Notes: a model not told the origin generated them from the sequence alone. A DNA stretch of 64,000 nt from Brachynemurus nebulosus (GCA_035578155.1 JAPWDM010000001.1:558001-622000); one strand, 5' to 3'; counted from the stretch's first letter, positions 47,784 through 59,045 are shown. Numbers and translations are program-made.

Positions 47784-47819
47784 TATAAATACAGCAGTCG
47801 CATGCGATAGAGCTTCAGT
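47784..47819 (+). promoter_or_regulatory. core promoter of the DUF8207-like gene
   Basis: TATAAATA (47784-47791) and TCAGT (47815-47819), 33 nt from the TATA start to the +1 A. The ATG lies at 47854. The next genes on this strand follow with almost no spacing. Confidence 0.65.
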
Positions 47820-47853
47820 TCTTGAGAAATCGTTCTAAGAAGCAGTCATCGAG

Positions 47854-48948
47854 ATGGATAAAAAGACGATTAAAAAGAACATTATAAAAGCGACAAGCAA
47901 TATACGTAAAAAATTTAATGCTTTACGATCTGGAAAACTGGAGTCAAATATGTTGCTGCAAAGTACACTGGAACCAGTCACTACTCCGCTTAAAGAAATA
48001 GCTACAAAGTTAAATGGTGACAAGAAGAAACATCCTATTAAAGTGTAAATAAAAGAAGAAGAAGATGCGCAAGTATCGAATGCGTTCACACCTAAAATTA
48101 AAAAGAAAAAATTGGGAAAACAAACGGCAAACTACTATACTCTACCAACAAAGGAGGAGGAAGATACTTCAATACAAGATATTCCAGAAGATGTTTTTGA
48201 AGCGTATCCAGAAGAAGAAGAACAAAATGTATTTGAAACACCGAAATTTCTTGGATCAGCGCAAAGTGTTGCTCGAAAATTGATGCCAGCAGCTGAAGAT
48301 TTACCAAAACAGTTTGGTCCAATAGCAAGAAAATACTTACAACTATACCTTCAACCCAACAGCGGAATTGATGTGGTATACGGACCATACAAAAAAGATG
48401 ATGAATGGATGATTGGAAATCAGTCGTTTCAAATAGCTGGTGATGATATAATAATTGGTGATATTGTGTACGAAGGAACACCTGGATTATATGAATTGAT
48501 TTTCATGAACTCGCCAAAAATTGGTTCATATCATACCAAAGATTTAAATGCGTATAAACAAATTTTAAAGCAAACAAATGCACACAGACGAAATTACAGT
48601 CCAAACCAGCAAATAAAAGGGAGCTCGAGTTATAAATACATAAACATTATTAGTCAGTTGTTTCCAATCAGTTCCGTTAAAAAACATATACCAAGAAAAA
48701 TATATGATACAAGAAGTCGTGTCGGTGGTGCTCCAAAATCTGCTAGTGTCGGCGGTACTCCAAGATCGGGACATGGTTTAATGCAGTTTAATAACTTGAA
48801 AAAAGACTATATATACTGTGACAATGCAAATGAACTGGTCAGTAGACTGCGATTATTAGTGGCGTCACAAGAAGCTGGACACAGCGGTCACAATAACGAA
48901 ATAATATCCATCATTGAAGAACTGAAAGAAGCAGATATCATCGAGTGA
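47854..48948 (+). pseudogene. DUF8207-like Polinton protein with one in-frame stop
   Basis: The frame runs from ATG 47854 to TGA 48946-48948, 365 codons, broken only by TAA at 48046-48048. The N-terminal 64 codons are Lys/Ile-rich; after the stop come a basic tract, an acidic Glu-rich tract and then a conserved domain (FGPIARKYLQLYL, DVVYGPYKKDDEWMIG, TPGLYELIFMNSP) that I recognise as DUF8207, often seen in insect Polintons. Its role is unknown. The single stop is recent, as the rest is well preserved. Confidence 0.7.
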
Positions 48949-48950
48949 AA

Positions 48951-49367
48951 ATGGACAAATTCGGTCGTGTGCGTAACAGAAACATAACTATTGACAAATT
49001 CGGTCGGGTGCATGATAAAAGTATTAAGAAGCAGTTGCTTAAAGACATTGGTTTGAAGATGACGCAATCGGGGAACTATGATTTTGGAAACAGACAACTA
49101 ACCAATATAAAGGATCCGACTGATGATCAAGATGTGGTGAATCTGAAATTTTTAAAGAGTTTTACAGCAGAGAAACTTGCTGAACTAACAGAAACAGTCG
49201 AAATCATCAAAACAAAGATTGAAAATGCTACGCACCTGCTGACCCAGGCAATGCAGCTTTCTACGCAGAATAAATTATGGATGAATCGAGAAATTTTCGC
49301 ATTTAATCGTCGAATGTCGAGGACTGAAGAACGTCTTGATAAATTGCTGAAACCTGCTGAGACGTAA
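48951..49367 (+). CDS. fibre-like coiled-coil protein (138 aa)
   Basis: ATG 48951 lies 2 nt after the previous stop. The N-terminus repeats the word DKFGRV twice, followed by SGNYDFGNRQLTNIKDPTDD and QDVVNLKFLK, a pattern shared with the collar or trimerisation region of phage tail fibres (NxRLTNVxxPxxxxDAVN). The rest is heptad-like helix (about residues 70-130). A trimeric attachment or spike protein is a reasonable inference. The frame is intact. Confidence 0.55.
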   Translation: MDKFGRVRNRNITIDKFGRVHDKSIKKQLLKDIGLKMTQSGNYDFGNRQLTNIKDPTDDQDVVNLKFLKSFTAEKLAELTETVEIIKTKIENATHLLTQAMQLSTQNKLWMNREIFAFNRRMSRTEERLDKLLKPAET

Positions 49368-49368
49368 A

Positions 49369-49917
49369 ATGAGCAAAGCACAAGTGGTTCGTGAACTACA
49401 TAAACCAGCGCAAAAGAATTTTCCACGCAGATGTGTGATTGTGAAAGGAATTGACAATCTCTGGCAATGTGATTTAATGGACAGTTACAATTCACGGAAA
49501 CATAGAACAATAAAAATGCGACCGCGTGATGTTACACCGAGCAAGGAGAAATTGCTCCTTTCAACTGTTTACAATCATATAAAAGTTGTGGATCTACCGA
49601 AATATGACGTTGGTGATGTGGTTCGCATTAGCAAGCATAAATCTCAATTCGATAAAGGATATCTACCATCATGGACGACGGAACTTTTTAAAATCAAAAA
49701 GGTACGATTAACCAATCCGGTTACGTATCTATTAGAAGATTATCATGGTAATCCGATTAAAGGTGGATTTTACCAAGAAGAATTACAAAAAGTTAAATAT
49801 CCAGATGTATATTTAGTAGAAAAGGTGTTGAAAAAAAAGAAAGATAAAGTATACGTGAAGTGGCTCGGCTTTCCAAGTAGCGCCAATAGCTGGATTGATA
49901 GCAAAGACTTGATATGA
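49369..49917 (+). pseudogene. INT: retrovirus-like integrase with chromodomain, catalytic core deleted
   Basis: The frame is open (182 codons) but about half the length usual for the family. The N-terminus (RELHKPAQKNFPRR) and the first core strand with its Asp (LWQCDL) are directly followed by YNSRKHRTIKMRPRDVTPSK, which normally comes after the third catalytic residue. An in-frame deletion has thus removed the middle of the core with two catalytic acidic residues. The C-terminal SH3-like part (GDVVRISKHKSQFDKGYLP) and chromodomain (YLVEKVLKKKKDKVYVKWLG) remain. ATG lies 1 nt after the previous stop. Confidence 0.85.
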
Positions 49918-50092
49918 TATCCCCACCCACATGGAGCAGCGAATACGTATGGTGGACCGGAGCAGTTGCAGTATCCCCCACCAACATGGAGTAGCGAATA
50001 CGTATGGTGGACCGGAGCAGTCGCAGTATCCCCCACCAACATGGAGCAGCGAATACGCATGATGGGCCGGAGCAGTTGCAGTATCCCCCACC
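49916..50092. repeat. 55-bp minisatellite, three copies and a partial
   Basis: Units carry CATGGAGCAGCGAATACG and GGACCGGAGCAGTTGCAGTA, at 49931, 49986 and 50041. It follows the integrase stop at once. Frames on the minus strand are artefacts. Confidence 0.95.
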
Positions 50093-50110
50093 AAGAGATC
50101 GTGACATTTT

Positions 50111-50569
50111 TTTTTTCCTGAAAAAATAACATCAGCTATTGAATGGGGTTCGTCTGTGGAAACTTTTGATCTTCTATTCACACTTACCTTCAACGAATCT
50201 GATATCGGAAAAGACCGCCTAGATGGATTCGACACGATGACATACTTTCTTACGTTGTGGATGCGAAAAACGATAACATATGCTCGTCCGGAACTGCTGG
50301 ATCGTATATTGAAACTTGTGGAAGAACATGATATTCCTCGATTGTGCTTCAATCCAAAGAGCGTAGAAGAAGACGGTGAATTGTTGGAGTGGATCGTGCA
50401 GAACATTGAAAAAAGGCACAGCCAATCAATCGGCACTCCTGGGCTGGGAAAGTGGTCCGGATGTGGGGACGTGGTCGTCGACGAACTTACAAGACTACTT
50501 AGATATATACAAAATTTTAAATATAAATTTCAATATTTAAATTTTTTCATGTATTTTTTTTTTTCATGA
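50111..50569 (+). CDS. unrecognised frame between integrase and PolB
   Basis: Open from about 50111 to a stop at 50569 with no ATG before 50240. It encodes a mixed acidic/hydrophobic stretch (FNESDIGKDRLDGFDTMTYF, LLDRILKLVEEHDIPRLCF, ELLEWIVQNIEKRH) that looks like a helical protein, then a Phe/Tyr-rich end in low-complexity DNA. I do not recognise it. It may be the remains of an accessory gene that lost its start. Confidence 0.35.
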   Translation, partial: FFPEKITSAIEWGSSVETFDLLFTLTFNESDIGKDRLDGFDTMTYFLTLWMRKTITYARPELLDRILKLVEEHDIPRLCFNPKSVEEDGELLEWIVQNIEKRHSQSIGTPGLGKWSGCGDVVVDELTRLLRYIQNFKYKFQYLNFFMYFFFS

Positions 50570-50966
50570 TGTATTTTCTTTTTTTAATTTTTTTCATCAC
50601 GTATTTTTTTTAAATTTTTTTTATTTTTTTTGATTTTTTTTCAAAATTTTTTTGTATTTTTTGATTTTTTGTAAATTTTTTTTTGATTTTTTTGTTTTAT
50701 ATTTTTTTTTTTTTTCAATTTTTAACATGTTTTTTTTCTGAAATTATAATATTTTGACATGTACGTATTTTATTTTTTAATAAAACTAAAATTTTGAGTT
50801 AATAATGGCCATTATTATTTTACAAACTAATTACTTAATAAGTATAACTTATAAAACTAAAACCATGGTTTTAAGAATATTTACAAAATTAACAAAGAAA
50901 TATATACAAAATTAACAAAAGATATATACAAAATGAACAAAAAAAGATATATATATATATACAAAA
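50570..50966. other. T-rich low-complexity spacer, 3' side of PolB
   Basis: Long T runs (50570-50760) then AT-rich DNA with several ATATACAAAATTAACAAA copies (50890-50980). No gene. It separates two converging genes and may hold polyadenylation signals for both. Confidence 0.6.
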
Positions 50967-53900
50967 TTAACAAAAATAAAAATCGTCTATTTTGTAGTGC
51001 CCCCACGGGAGAATTTTGAGTCTGTTGTTGGGTACTATGAACCGTTTATCATCGTCATTTGATAGTGCGGCCTTATTGATTAAATGTGTGTACAGTCGAT
51101 GTTTTAAGCTGCGGAAAACACTCATTTGTTTATATAACACTGCACTTGAGTCTTTGCTCATCACACAATTTATATAGTCTTTAACGTCTATTTCGTTTTT
51201 CACCACATCTTTTTTAACACCTTTGAGTTTTTTAATTGGGGGCACATCACCGTCTTTCACTATACAGTAGGATTTAGCTTTAACACCGACAAATTGTTTA
51301 ATTATTGTCCCAGAACACTCATCTTTAAATTTCCCGAGCACTTTTTTGTTTAATTGTGGCAGTCCATAGATGTTATCCGCGGTATAGTCACTTGTATCAA
51401 AATACTCGCTAATTTGCGGCTTAATATCAGCGTAAAAATCGTCCGTTTCTATCCCGTATATAAAACTGTCGGTATCCATGTACAGTAAATCCACTTTGTC
51501 ATCATATTTCGGTTTTATATAACCGTAGTGGAAATCGTACATTAGTGTCTTTGATATCTCGAGCACGCTAAATCCTATGTAAATCGGCTTGTCGTATTTC
51601 ACTTTTAAACGGTCCATTTGTATCGCGACTAGATTTTCGTGAATGATGGAGCAACTGTGAAAGTTCGGTCTGCTTATCAAATTATTAGCACCCAATTGTT
51701 TACGAATGTTCTCCCAGTGAGTCACTAGTCGCACATCAACACGTTTGTCCACATTCTCCATTGTTTTCCCGAAAACACTATTATTTTTTAACTTGAAATA
51801 GTCCTTTTCAAAACTGTTTGTCGCCTTAGAACGGAGCTCGGTGTTCAAATCGATGTATTTCTTCAGCCACGGAGATTGATTAAACTGGAGCGCACGATGT
51901 ATTTTCTTTAACTTTAGTCCGTATTTTAAGCACTGTTTTAAATTCCGATAATGGATCACATACTTCTTCTTATCGTAAACGTTGGCGACCAATTTGCTGT
52001 CTTTAGATGTGATGTATGGCGGCTTCATCTGCTCCGGACAGAATGGTAGATCTTGATGATAGTCGTGTAGTGCCTTCGGGTACTCGAGGTCGACTTCCAA
52101 AATGTATCCAACATCAGCGTCATCCGGAACCATTGGTATGTCGATGTTATCCAATTCGTGTTCTGGGACTCACCGGAAATGTCTGATCGGTAAATGCTGC
52201 GACATGGCCCATCCGTACAAGTTGTTGGCGTCCAGATATTCGATGTAGGTCGACGGCTTCGTGGAGTCGTAGTCCGACATGTACTTATTGTTTGCTTCGC
52301 TAAAACGACCGCAACATTGAGTCAATCCACCACGCATACCCTTTTTGATGAAATGGATCATGTCGACGTCCGTTAGTAGCTCCAGTTCCACTTTTGTATA
52401 TTTCAACATGGCGTCCCAGCTCAAGCCTGGTGCGGTGTAGTATTGGCACGGATCCAATTTGTACGTGTTCAGGCACAGGTTCCGGAAATTTTCAAAGACA
52501 TCCGCCAGTAGCAACACATCTGTTTTCAGATACAAGTCCGAATACTGCCCCAAATTTTGGATGTTGAATTCATTCCATACTCGCTGTGCACGCTGGTATT
52601 CTTCATCGGTAATACTGGATGACTTCAGGCTGCTGTGGAATGCCGCTTTTGGTGGTAGAGCGCGTTCATTCAGTCGTTCAACACTGTTGACATATTCGTA
52701 CGGGAATATTCCTTTTTGCTTGATTAAATTGAAAAGGCGGTCTTCAGGAAATGCTCGGCGAACTTCGGCGAACTGCTCCGGCTTCAAATTCTCGGCAAGT
52801 TTATCTAAACTGCTCGCCATAAATCGGAACGAATCGATAAAACGCAGCTGGATGGTTTTTATTTTAAATTTGCTGGATTCTTCATCTTCTTCATCATCTT
52901 CATCATCCAGATCTTCCACTTCCTGATTGGCGTCGACTGGTAAATACTTCGTGAAAGAAATGTAGCGTTCTTTGTTGTTCGGTATGACATCGATTCGTTC
53001 CCTGGAGACTCCAAATTCCCGTACGATAAAGTGTGCATCATATCCAGATAAATTATGGAAAACGATCGGGATGAATTTCGGTAGTCTGTAAAGCCGATTA
53101 CACTGGTTATGTGCGGCACCTCGAAATTCACCCGTTAGATGGTCATGATCCCGCACACGATCCTTGCCCAATTTATCGCCGCATATGGAACAATCTTCGA
53201 CTAATCCAAATGCTAAATGATCCAGCGCTGTTAATGGTTTCATCGGAATTTCCTTTTGGAGAATTTTGTGTAGTCGTTGGGCATCTTCTTCCAATTTTTC
53301 CATAAACACTTTCGCACAGTTCGGTCCGCGGTATGTTTCGAATTTGTTTAATGATTCATCATACGAACACTTGATGTAATATGCGAAGCTGAATGGTTCG
53401 TGGATATGCGTGGTGTTCGTAAACGATCCATCTGGATTCGGTGCGCATGTATCGCATGGTTTCAATACTGATTCGAAGTCCGCATAGATGGTAAACGGAA
53501 CACGCATCTGCTTGGCATAATTTTGAAATTTCAGAATGCTGTCTTTACCAGGACTTGGTATTACAGTGTGTACTTTGTTGCAATCTTCTTTAGCATGTTC
53601 CGTAAGCCGCTCTTCTGTTTGAAAGAATTGTAGACATCCATCACAAATCCATTTGGCTCCCTCATATCTTGAAAGTTGACGTCCAACGAGTCGACTCAAG
53701 TTCTTTATCCAGCAGTAGTGACTGGTTTCGCCATTTTCAATGTACAGCAAGTTGATATGAATGTTCCGTTTTTCCTTGGTGTAGTGCAGCGGTCCAACAA
53801 TGCTCTTTCCTTCCAGTCCATAAACATTGACGCTGATGTTGTTGAGCGATTCGAATAATTTTATGTCTTTGATTTTCACAGGAAACTCGATATCGTCGAA

Positions 53901-54959
53901 ATTTAAAATTGTCGAATAATGTGGATATGAAGCGATGCGATTTGTGTTTCGTTCAACTGGATGTAAGGCTGATGTTATCGCCCATGCGAAGCAAGCCTGG
54001 TCTTCATTCTGCACATTAACGACCGCCTTCTTTCGCTTGATCCATGCCGGTAGTTCGATATACGATGAAGCCCGAAGTGGATTGTATTTATTAACGTTCA
54101 CTTCCAAATATCGGACTTCTAGGAGCGACCACCCACTATCTCGTTCCTGGAATTCTTCGCTCTTGCGCACTACAGTCGACACCATATTTCGGTAAATTTC
54201 TTCCATGTTGGTGGATTCGCAAACAGGAACATTTCTGGTGTTGAACGACTTCAAATCCAGCAGTAAATTATCGTCCTTATCGAATTTCGCATATAATCCA
54301 AACAATTCGAAATTAGTTTTAAATGACGTATGTTTCGCCAGTTCCATTCGCAGCAGATGAAGCACATTTTCCTTAACTTCATCCAAAAATTCTTCAATGG
54401 ACTGGAAGTACTCGGAACTCTTCACCCGGTAGCTGATTATTCTGGTTTTGAACGCGCTGTTGATAGTTTCCACATTAACGTTTCCAGTTCCACAGCATAA
54501 TTTATTTTTATGGGCTGCGCTTCGTAAATGCCCATTGAAAGATAAAATTGGTATATCCACGTCGCATACTTCGCAGCGTTTTGTTGCCCATCCTACTTTT
54601 GACTTTTTGGATGGACTGCCATTTTGTTCACCGGCTGCGCGCTTCCTCGAAATAGGACCGCTGCTGGTTGAGGGCTGCTCATGATCAGGTTCGACGCTGG
54701 TTGCGGGTTGTCCGTGTTCATTAGCCATATGCCGCTCCAGACCATTTACAACATACTCGCCGCAGTAAGCACACAATGCTGCCGTTGAATGGAATTTTTT
54801 CAGATGTTGTCGTAAATTATCCATTCTCGTAAACATGATCCCACACCGACCGCATTTTAAAGATGAGCCATTGCCGCCATGTTTCGTCTTCATATGTCTT
54901 GCCAAAGCATCCCGACGGCTGAATCCTGCTGGGCACATTTCGCAGTTGAATAAGGCCAT
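50967..54959 (-). pseudogene. POLB: protein-primed family B DNA polymerase with one in-frame stop
   Basis: ATG 54957-54959 to TAA gives 1,330 codons, interrupted only by TGA at 52170-52172. In order: three C2H2 fingers (residues 5-75), a further Cys/His cluster near 130, a C...H block (near 320-425), exonuclease motif I YADFES (about 494), an RDHDHLTG...HNQCN zinc-type insert, exonuclease II FHNLSGYDAHF and III YLKTDVLLLADVFE, polymerase motif A YLDANNLYGW just before the stop, then motif B NSVFGKTMEN and motif C YMDTDSF. All catalytic residues are present. Premature termination would remove motifs B and C. A likely 104-nt intron (54965-55068) lies in the 5' leader. The gene would replicate the element. 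Confidence 0.92.
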
Positions 54960-54964
54960 TTTTC

Positions 54965-55068
54965 CTAAATTCACAAAAAAAATATTGTTTTAGTTTTAAG
55001 TTGTTGCATACAAAAATTAGTAATAATAATTTCAAAATAGAAATTATTATTAAATGTTTCTTACTCAC
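54965..55068 (-). other. probable 5'-leader intron of PolB
   Basis: GTGAGTAAG donor (minus strand, starting at 55068) and GTGAATTTAG acceptor (ending at 54965), 5 nt before the ATG. A short spliced leader is seen in eukaryotic-type viral genes. Not confirmed by transcript data. Confidence 0.45.
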
Positions 55069-55269
55069 CAATATTGAAAAAAAATATAATAAAATTTTAA
55101 GAAATTAAACTTTGAAATAAAAAGCTAACTTTAAAAATTCGCAAAATACGATATGATGACACGAAGCACACTGTACTTTATGAAATCAGAAGACGTAATG
55201 GTTTTAAAACCATTTATCACGCGTATTTATATACTTTTTCGATTGATGACGTCATATAACTTTATACAG

Positions 55270-55308
<39 letters not shown>

Positions 55309-58079
55309 GTATGCATTCCAAAGCGGCGACGATTTCATATGTAAAAATGTGCGGAATGTGCTGAGTAAGCTATTTTCAAGGTTAATCTTTTGCATTCTAA
55401 AACATATTTCTTGTAGATATTATTATAACTTTTAAAAATAAAATTATATTTTCAAATATTCATAAAACGTGGTTAAATTTGAGCGAAAAAAAAATATTTT
55501 ACATTTTATTCACGGAATTCTCCTAGCCCATTCTGTAAATTCTAAAAATTGTAAAAGAAAATTGTTTAAACTGGAATTCTTGTAATCTGGAATCATTTCC
55601 ACCCTTATTTGGGTCGTGTAATATGAAATGTCGTTTTCCGACTACTTGACCTACTATGTAATTCAGATAAATATCGATACTTTTTAATTTTAAACTAGAA
55701 TTCTTGTAATTTGGAATCATTTCTACCATTAATTGAAATATCATTGGGTCGTGTAATATGAAATGTCGTTTTCCGACCACTTCGTCTACTATGTAATTCA
55801 GGCAAATATCGACACTTAAGCATTAGAGAAATGTTTGGAAGCAATTATTCTTTAATTTTAAATCGAGAAGAATGTTTTTAACATAACTTAAAAGAATAAA
55901 ATATATTAGATACTAGATAGTTTTAAGGTACCACAAAAAAAGTTTCCAATAAATGTTATCAGCTAATAGCGCGAAATATTTATAATTTGCTTTTTAAAAT
56001 TTGACTAAAAAAACTTATAAATGCTAAAAAATTCAGCGAAAAAATAATTTAAATTTTATGTATGGATTTTTTCTGGTACAACCTGTACATTTTTAAAAAA
56101 GTTATAATAATTTTATTTCTAATATCACTTTAAAAAGAAAAATTATATTTTAAAAAAGTTACTAATATGAAATTACGCCTTTAAAAACTTAAGAAAAACT
56201 ATTAAAAAGAAAAATTTTCTACTGTTAATATTGTTTAAAACTATCTTATGAACAAAATGAAAATTATATTTTTCAAAGTTGCTGAACCAATTTAAAAACG
56301 AGATTAAAAAAAAGTTTTTGTTTTAATATGTAAAATAGCTAATTAAATTTTTAGAAAATCACTAAACCTGTATTACGTTTATTGAATACCTAATACCAAA
56401 TACATTACAATACTCTATATCAGCCCGAGTTATGAAAGAACATTAAGCGAGTATATTGTATATGATTACCATGCGTTAGGTAGCTATAAGTAGTACATTT
56501 TAAAACGTTAAAAACACGAAATTTTTCTTTTAGGATTCAGAAAGCAATCTCAAAAAATTTCTAACGACTGTTAAAATTGATACTACTCAGCGCTACTCTA
56601 TAAAAAAAATCTATAACGATCGTTATATATCGAACTATTGCTTTCGTTACAATCATATAACGAATATTATGAATTTGGTATTCAGTAACCCTTTTCGTTA
56701 GATTATACAAATTTGTTATAAAGAAGATACACATTCGACTACAACACACTGAAATAGAGTTCGATGTATATATATCTCATCTTTGTTTATTATTTATTCA
56801 ACTTTGTTGAAATGTTTGGCTAAATTTTACAAAAATTTTATATTCGCACATGGTTACTGCGGTTGCTGCTATACAAAAAAATTTATTTAAAAAATTACAG
56901 TTTGATTCGTTTATTTACTTTATAATAATACCATAGCTACATTAGTAATCTTTATACAAACGAAAAGTTGAAATTTTCGTTCAGACAACGAAGATCATCA
57001 TAGCTATAACGAATATATTTCCGTTAGCGAATCGCATTTTGATATACTTTTCGTTACAGAACGAATTTTCGGTATATAACGTTCGTTATGCAGTTAGTGA
57101 ATAAGCAAGTAAGAAAGAATTAAATGTGTTTTTCCGCTTACCTGTAGTTTTCAAATGAAACAAAAACAGTGAATGAAACAATCAAAAACCGCACACAAAC
57201 CAAAAAAAAACGAAAAAACAAAAAAACTGTAGTTTTCAAATAACGCAAAATTCACACAAACAAATCAAAAACACAAAAAAACTGGTTCTTAATTCACTAA
57301 CTATTATACTTATAAAAAATTGGTTCTTAATTCACTATTATACTTAAAAACAAAAAATTGGTTCTTAATTCACTAAATAAAACTAATTAAATTGATTTAA
57401 CTATTACAATTAAAACAAAAAACTGGTTTTAAAATAACACAAATTTTTTTTGCTTTTTAAAAGTTTTCAGTTGTTTTAGTATCTAACAATACTATCGCTG
57501 GAAATAAATTTTCTAATATTAATAGAATTTTCAATTATTGAAGAAGAAAATTTCCCTAGTTTTTACAATCAAATTTTCATTTGGTATAATACTCATATGT
57601 ATAAATCACAAGTCGCCTATTTTGTATGTATGTATATAACATGCAGACGATATAATTATAAGGTAATGGAATTCGCTTAATATGCAGTTTTGTCATATGT
57701 TTTATAACTTTGTGTTCGTTAAAAGATATATAAAATATACATACATACCTAGTTCAGAAATTATTTTTTATAAAATATAAAGTTTTGAAATTATTATGAA
57801 AAAAAATTTACTTTTTCATTTTGGGAAATATTAACCACTAATCAATCTTGATTTAGAGATGAGTGTGAACAAAGAATCGATTTTTTGAATTTTTTATTAA
57901 ACACCAAAACTGTTTAATCTGCTATAATCAATTAGATTGTAAAACATGGTTTAGAGACGGGTATCAACAAAGAATCGATTTTTTAATTTTTTTATTAAAC
58001 ACCAAAACTGTTTAATCTGCTATAAACAATTAGAATGTAAAACATGGTTTAGAGACGGGTATCAACAAAAAATCGAGGT
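55069..58079. other. 3-kb non-coding part of the Polinton
   Basis: No frame above 63 codons has protein-like content. It contains a (CA)n tract (55265-55306), a tandem duplication of about 120 bp (55570-55817), a patch rich in AACGAAT/CGTTAT words (56580-57090), three copies of a ~48-bp unit with TTGGTTCTTAATTCACTA (57283-57380) and a 98-bp tandem (57852-58076). Perhaps a decayed accessory gene region or replication/regulatory DNA. Confidence 0.5.
57852..58076. repeat. 98-bp tandem repeat beside the right inverted repeat
   Basis: Starts at 57852, 57950 and 58048 with TTTAGAGA...GGGT/GAGT and GAATCGATTTTTT, 2.3 units, copies about 95% alike. It ends exactly where the inverted repeat begins. 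Confidence 0.85.
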
Positions 58080-59039
58080 AATCATAACATCAATATACAC
58101 TAGCCCTCGATGCGGTCATCATTCCGGAGCAACTTGCGCCATGGAAAATGCCATATCCATATACAAATATTATTGTAATAACATTTAAACATTTTTATTG
58201 TAAAAAAATATTTCTTTTAAAATAAATTTATTAAAATAAGAAAAAAATTTAAAAAAATTTAAAAAAAAAAATGTGTTTTTATTTAATAAAAAAATAAAAA
58301 TAAAAAATAAAAAAAAAAGTGTTTTTATTTAGAGAAAACCTGTATAAACCCGTTTTCAGATAAAAATATGAAATCATACGATGAAATTCATTTTTCGCAT
58401 ATTAGACAGAAATCTTCTAATGACGTCAGCTGACAATTTATACAACTTTAAACCTGTTGAAAATATGATAAAATTTGAATCAAGGTATAGAGTTCGCGGT
58501 GGTTCAGACTAGCAGTATCATCTTTTAACTATCGAAAAAAGGTTTTCGATGCCATCTATTGACAATTTTTCAAACTAACACACAGGATCTAGACTACGAG
58601 AGCCATCTTTTCATGGAATTTTGAATCTAGGTACAGAATTCGCGGTGGTTCCGATTAGCAACGCCATCTTTTAACTATCAAAAAAAAGGTTTTCGATGTC
58701 ATCTATTGACAATTTTCAAACTTACACACAGGAATCCAGACTAGCAACGCTATCAAAGGTGGCTGCGCCATCTAGCAGTGAATTTACAAAGCTCGAAGGT
58801 GGTTGCGCCATCTGTTACGGAATTTTTTAATTCTTAGGTTAGAAAAATTTTGTTAGGTTACACCAAATTTCCTTAGGTTCTCTTAGGTTGGATCAAGTTC
58901 CACTAGGCTAGAAAAAAATTTTGCTCCACCCACCGCCGGAGGCTTCTAGAACCCACATAGGTTACCTACCACCTGCCGAGGTCGCTCAAAAAGTCGGCAG
59001 GTGGGAAGGTGGATCTAGAACCGCTATATTCCTACTACT
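58080..59039 (-). repeat. right terminal inverted repeat of the Polinton
   Basis: Reverse complement of 41702-42646, 960 bp. It starts with a copy of the last 36 codons of the 170-aa gene (58080-58188, open in plus orientation with one residue changed), which has no upstream part here. Confidence 0.9.
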
Positions 59040-59045
59040 GTCATG

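Larger units (their letters stand above)
41702..59039. mobile_element. Maverick/Polinton (adintovirus-like) element, 17,338 bp, defective
   Basis: The ends read AGTAGTAG and CTACTACT (the AG...CT ends of this superfamily) and are flanked by a perfect 6-bp duplication, GTCATG at 41696-41701 and 59040-59045. Inverted repeats are about 0.95 kb. It encodes the hallmark set: protein-primed PolB, chromodomain integrase, adenain-like protease, packaging ATPase, major capsid and penton proteins, plus a phospholipase A2 protein and a fibre-like protein. The ATPase, integrase, DUF8207-like gene and PolB carry inactivating changes. An old viral-type integrated copy, not able to move on its own. Confidence 0.95.

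Noticed and set aside
49770..50436. Three overlapping minus-strand frames of 104-207 codons after the integrase
   Set aside because: They come from the 55-bp minisatellite read in several frames and from the antisense of the neighbouring plus-strand frame.
52459..52926. 155-codon plus-strand frame with a Ser run
   Set aside because: Antisense of PolB; the Ser run is the complement of its acidic stretch.
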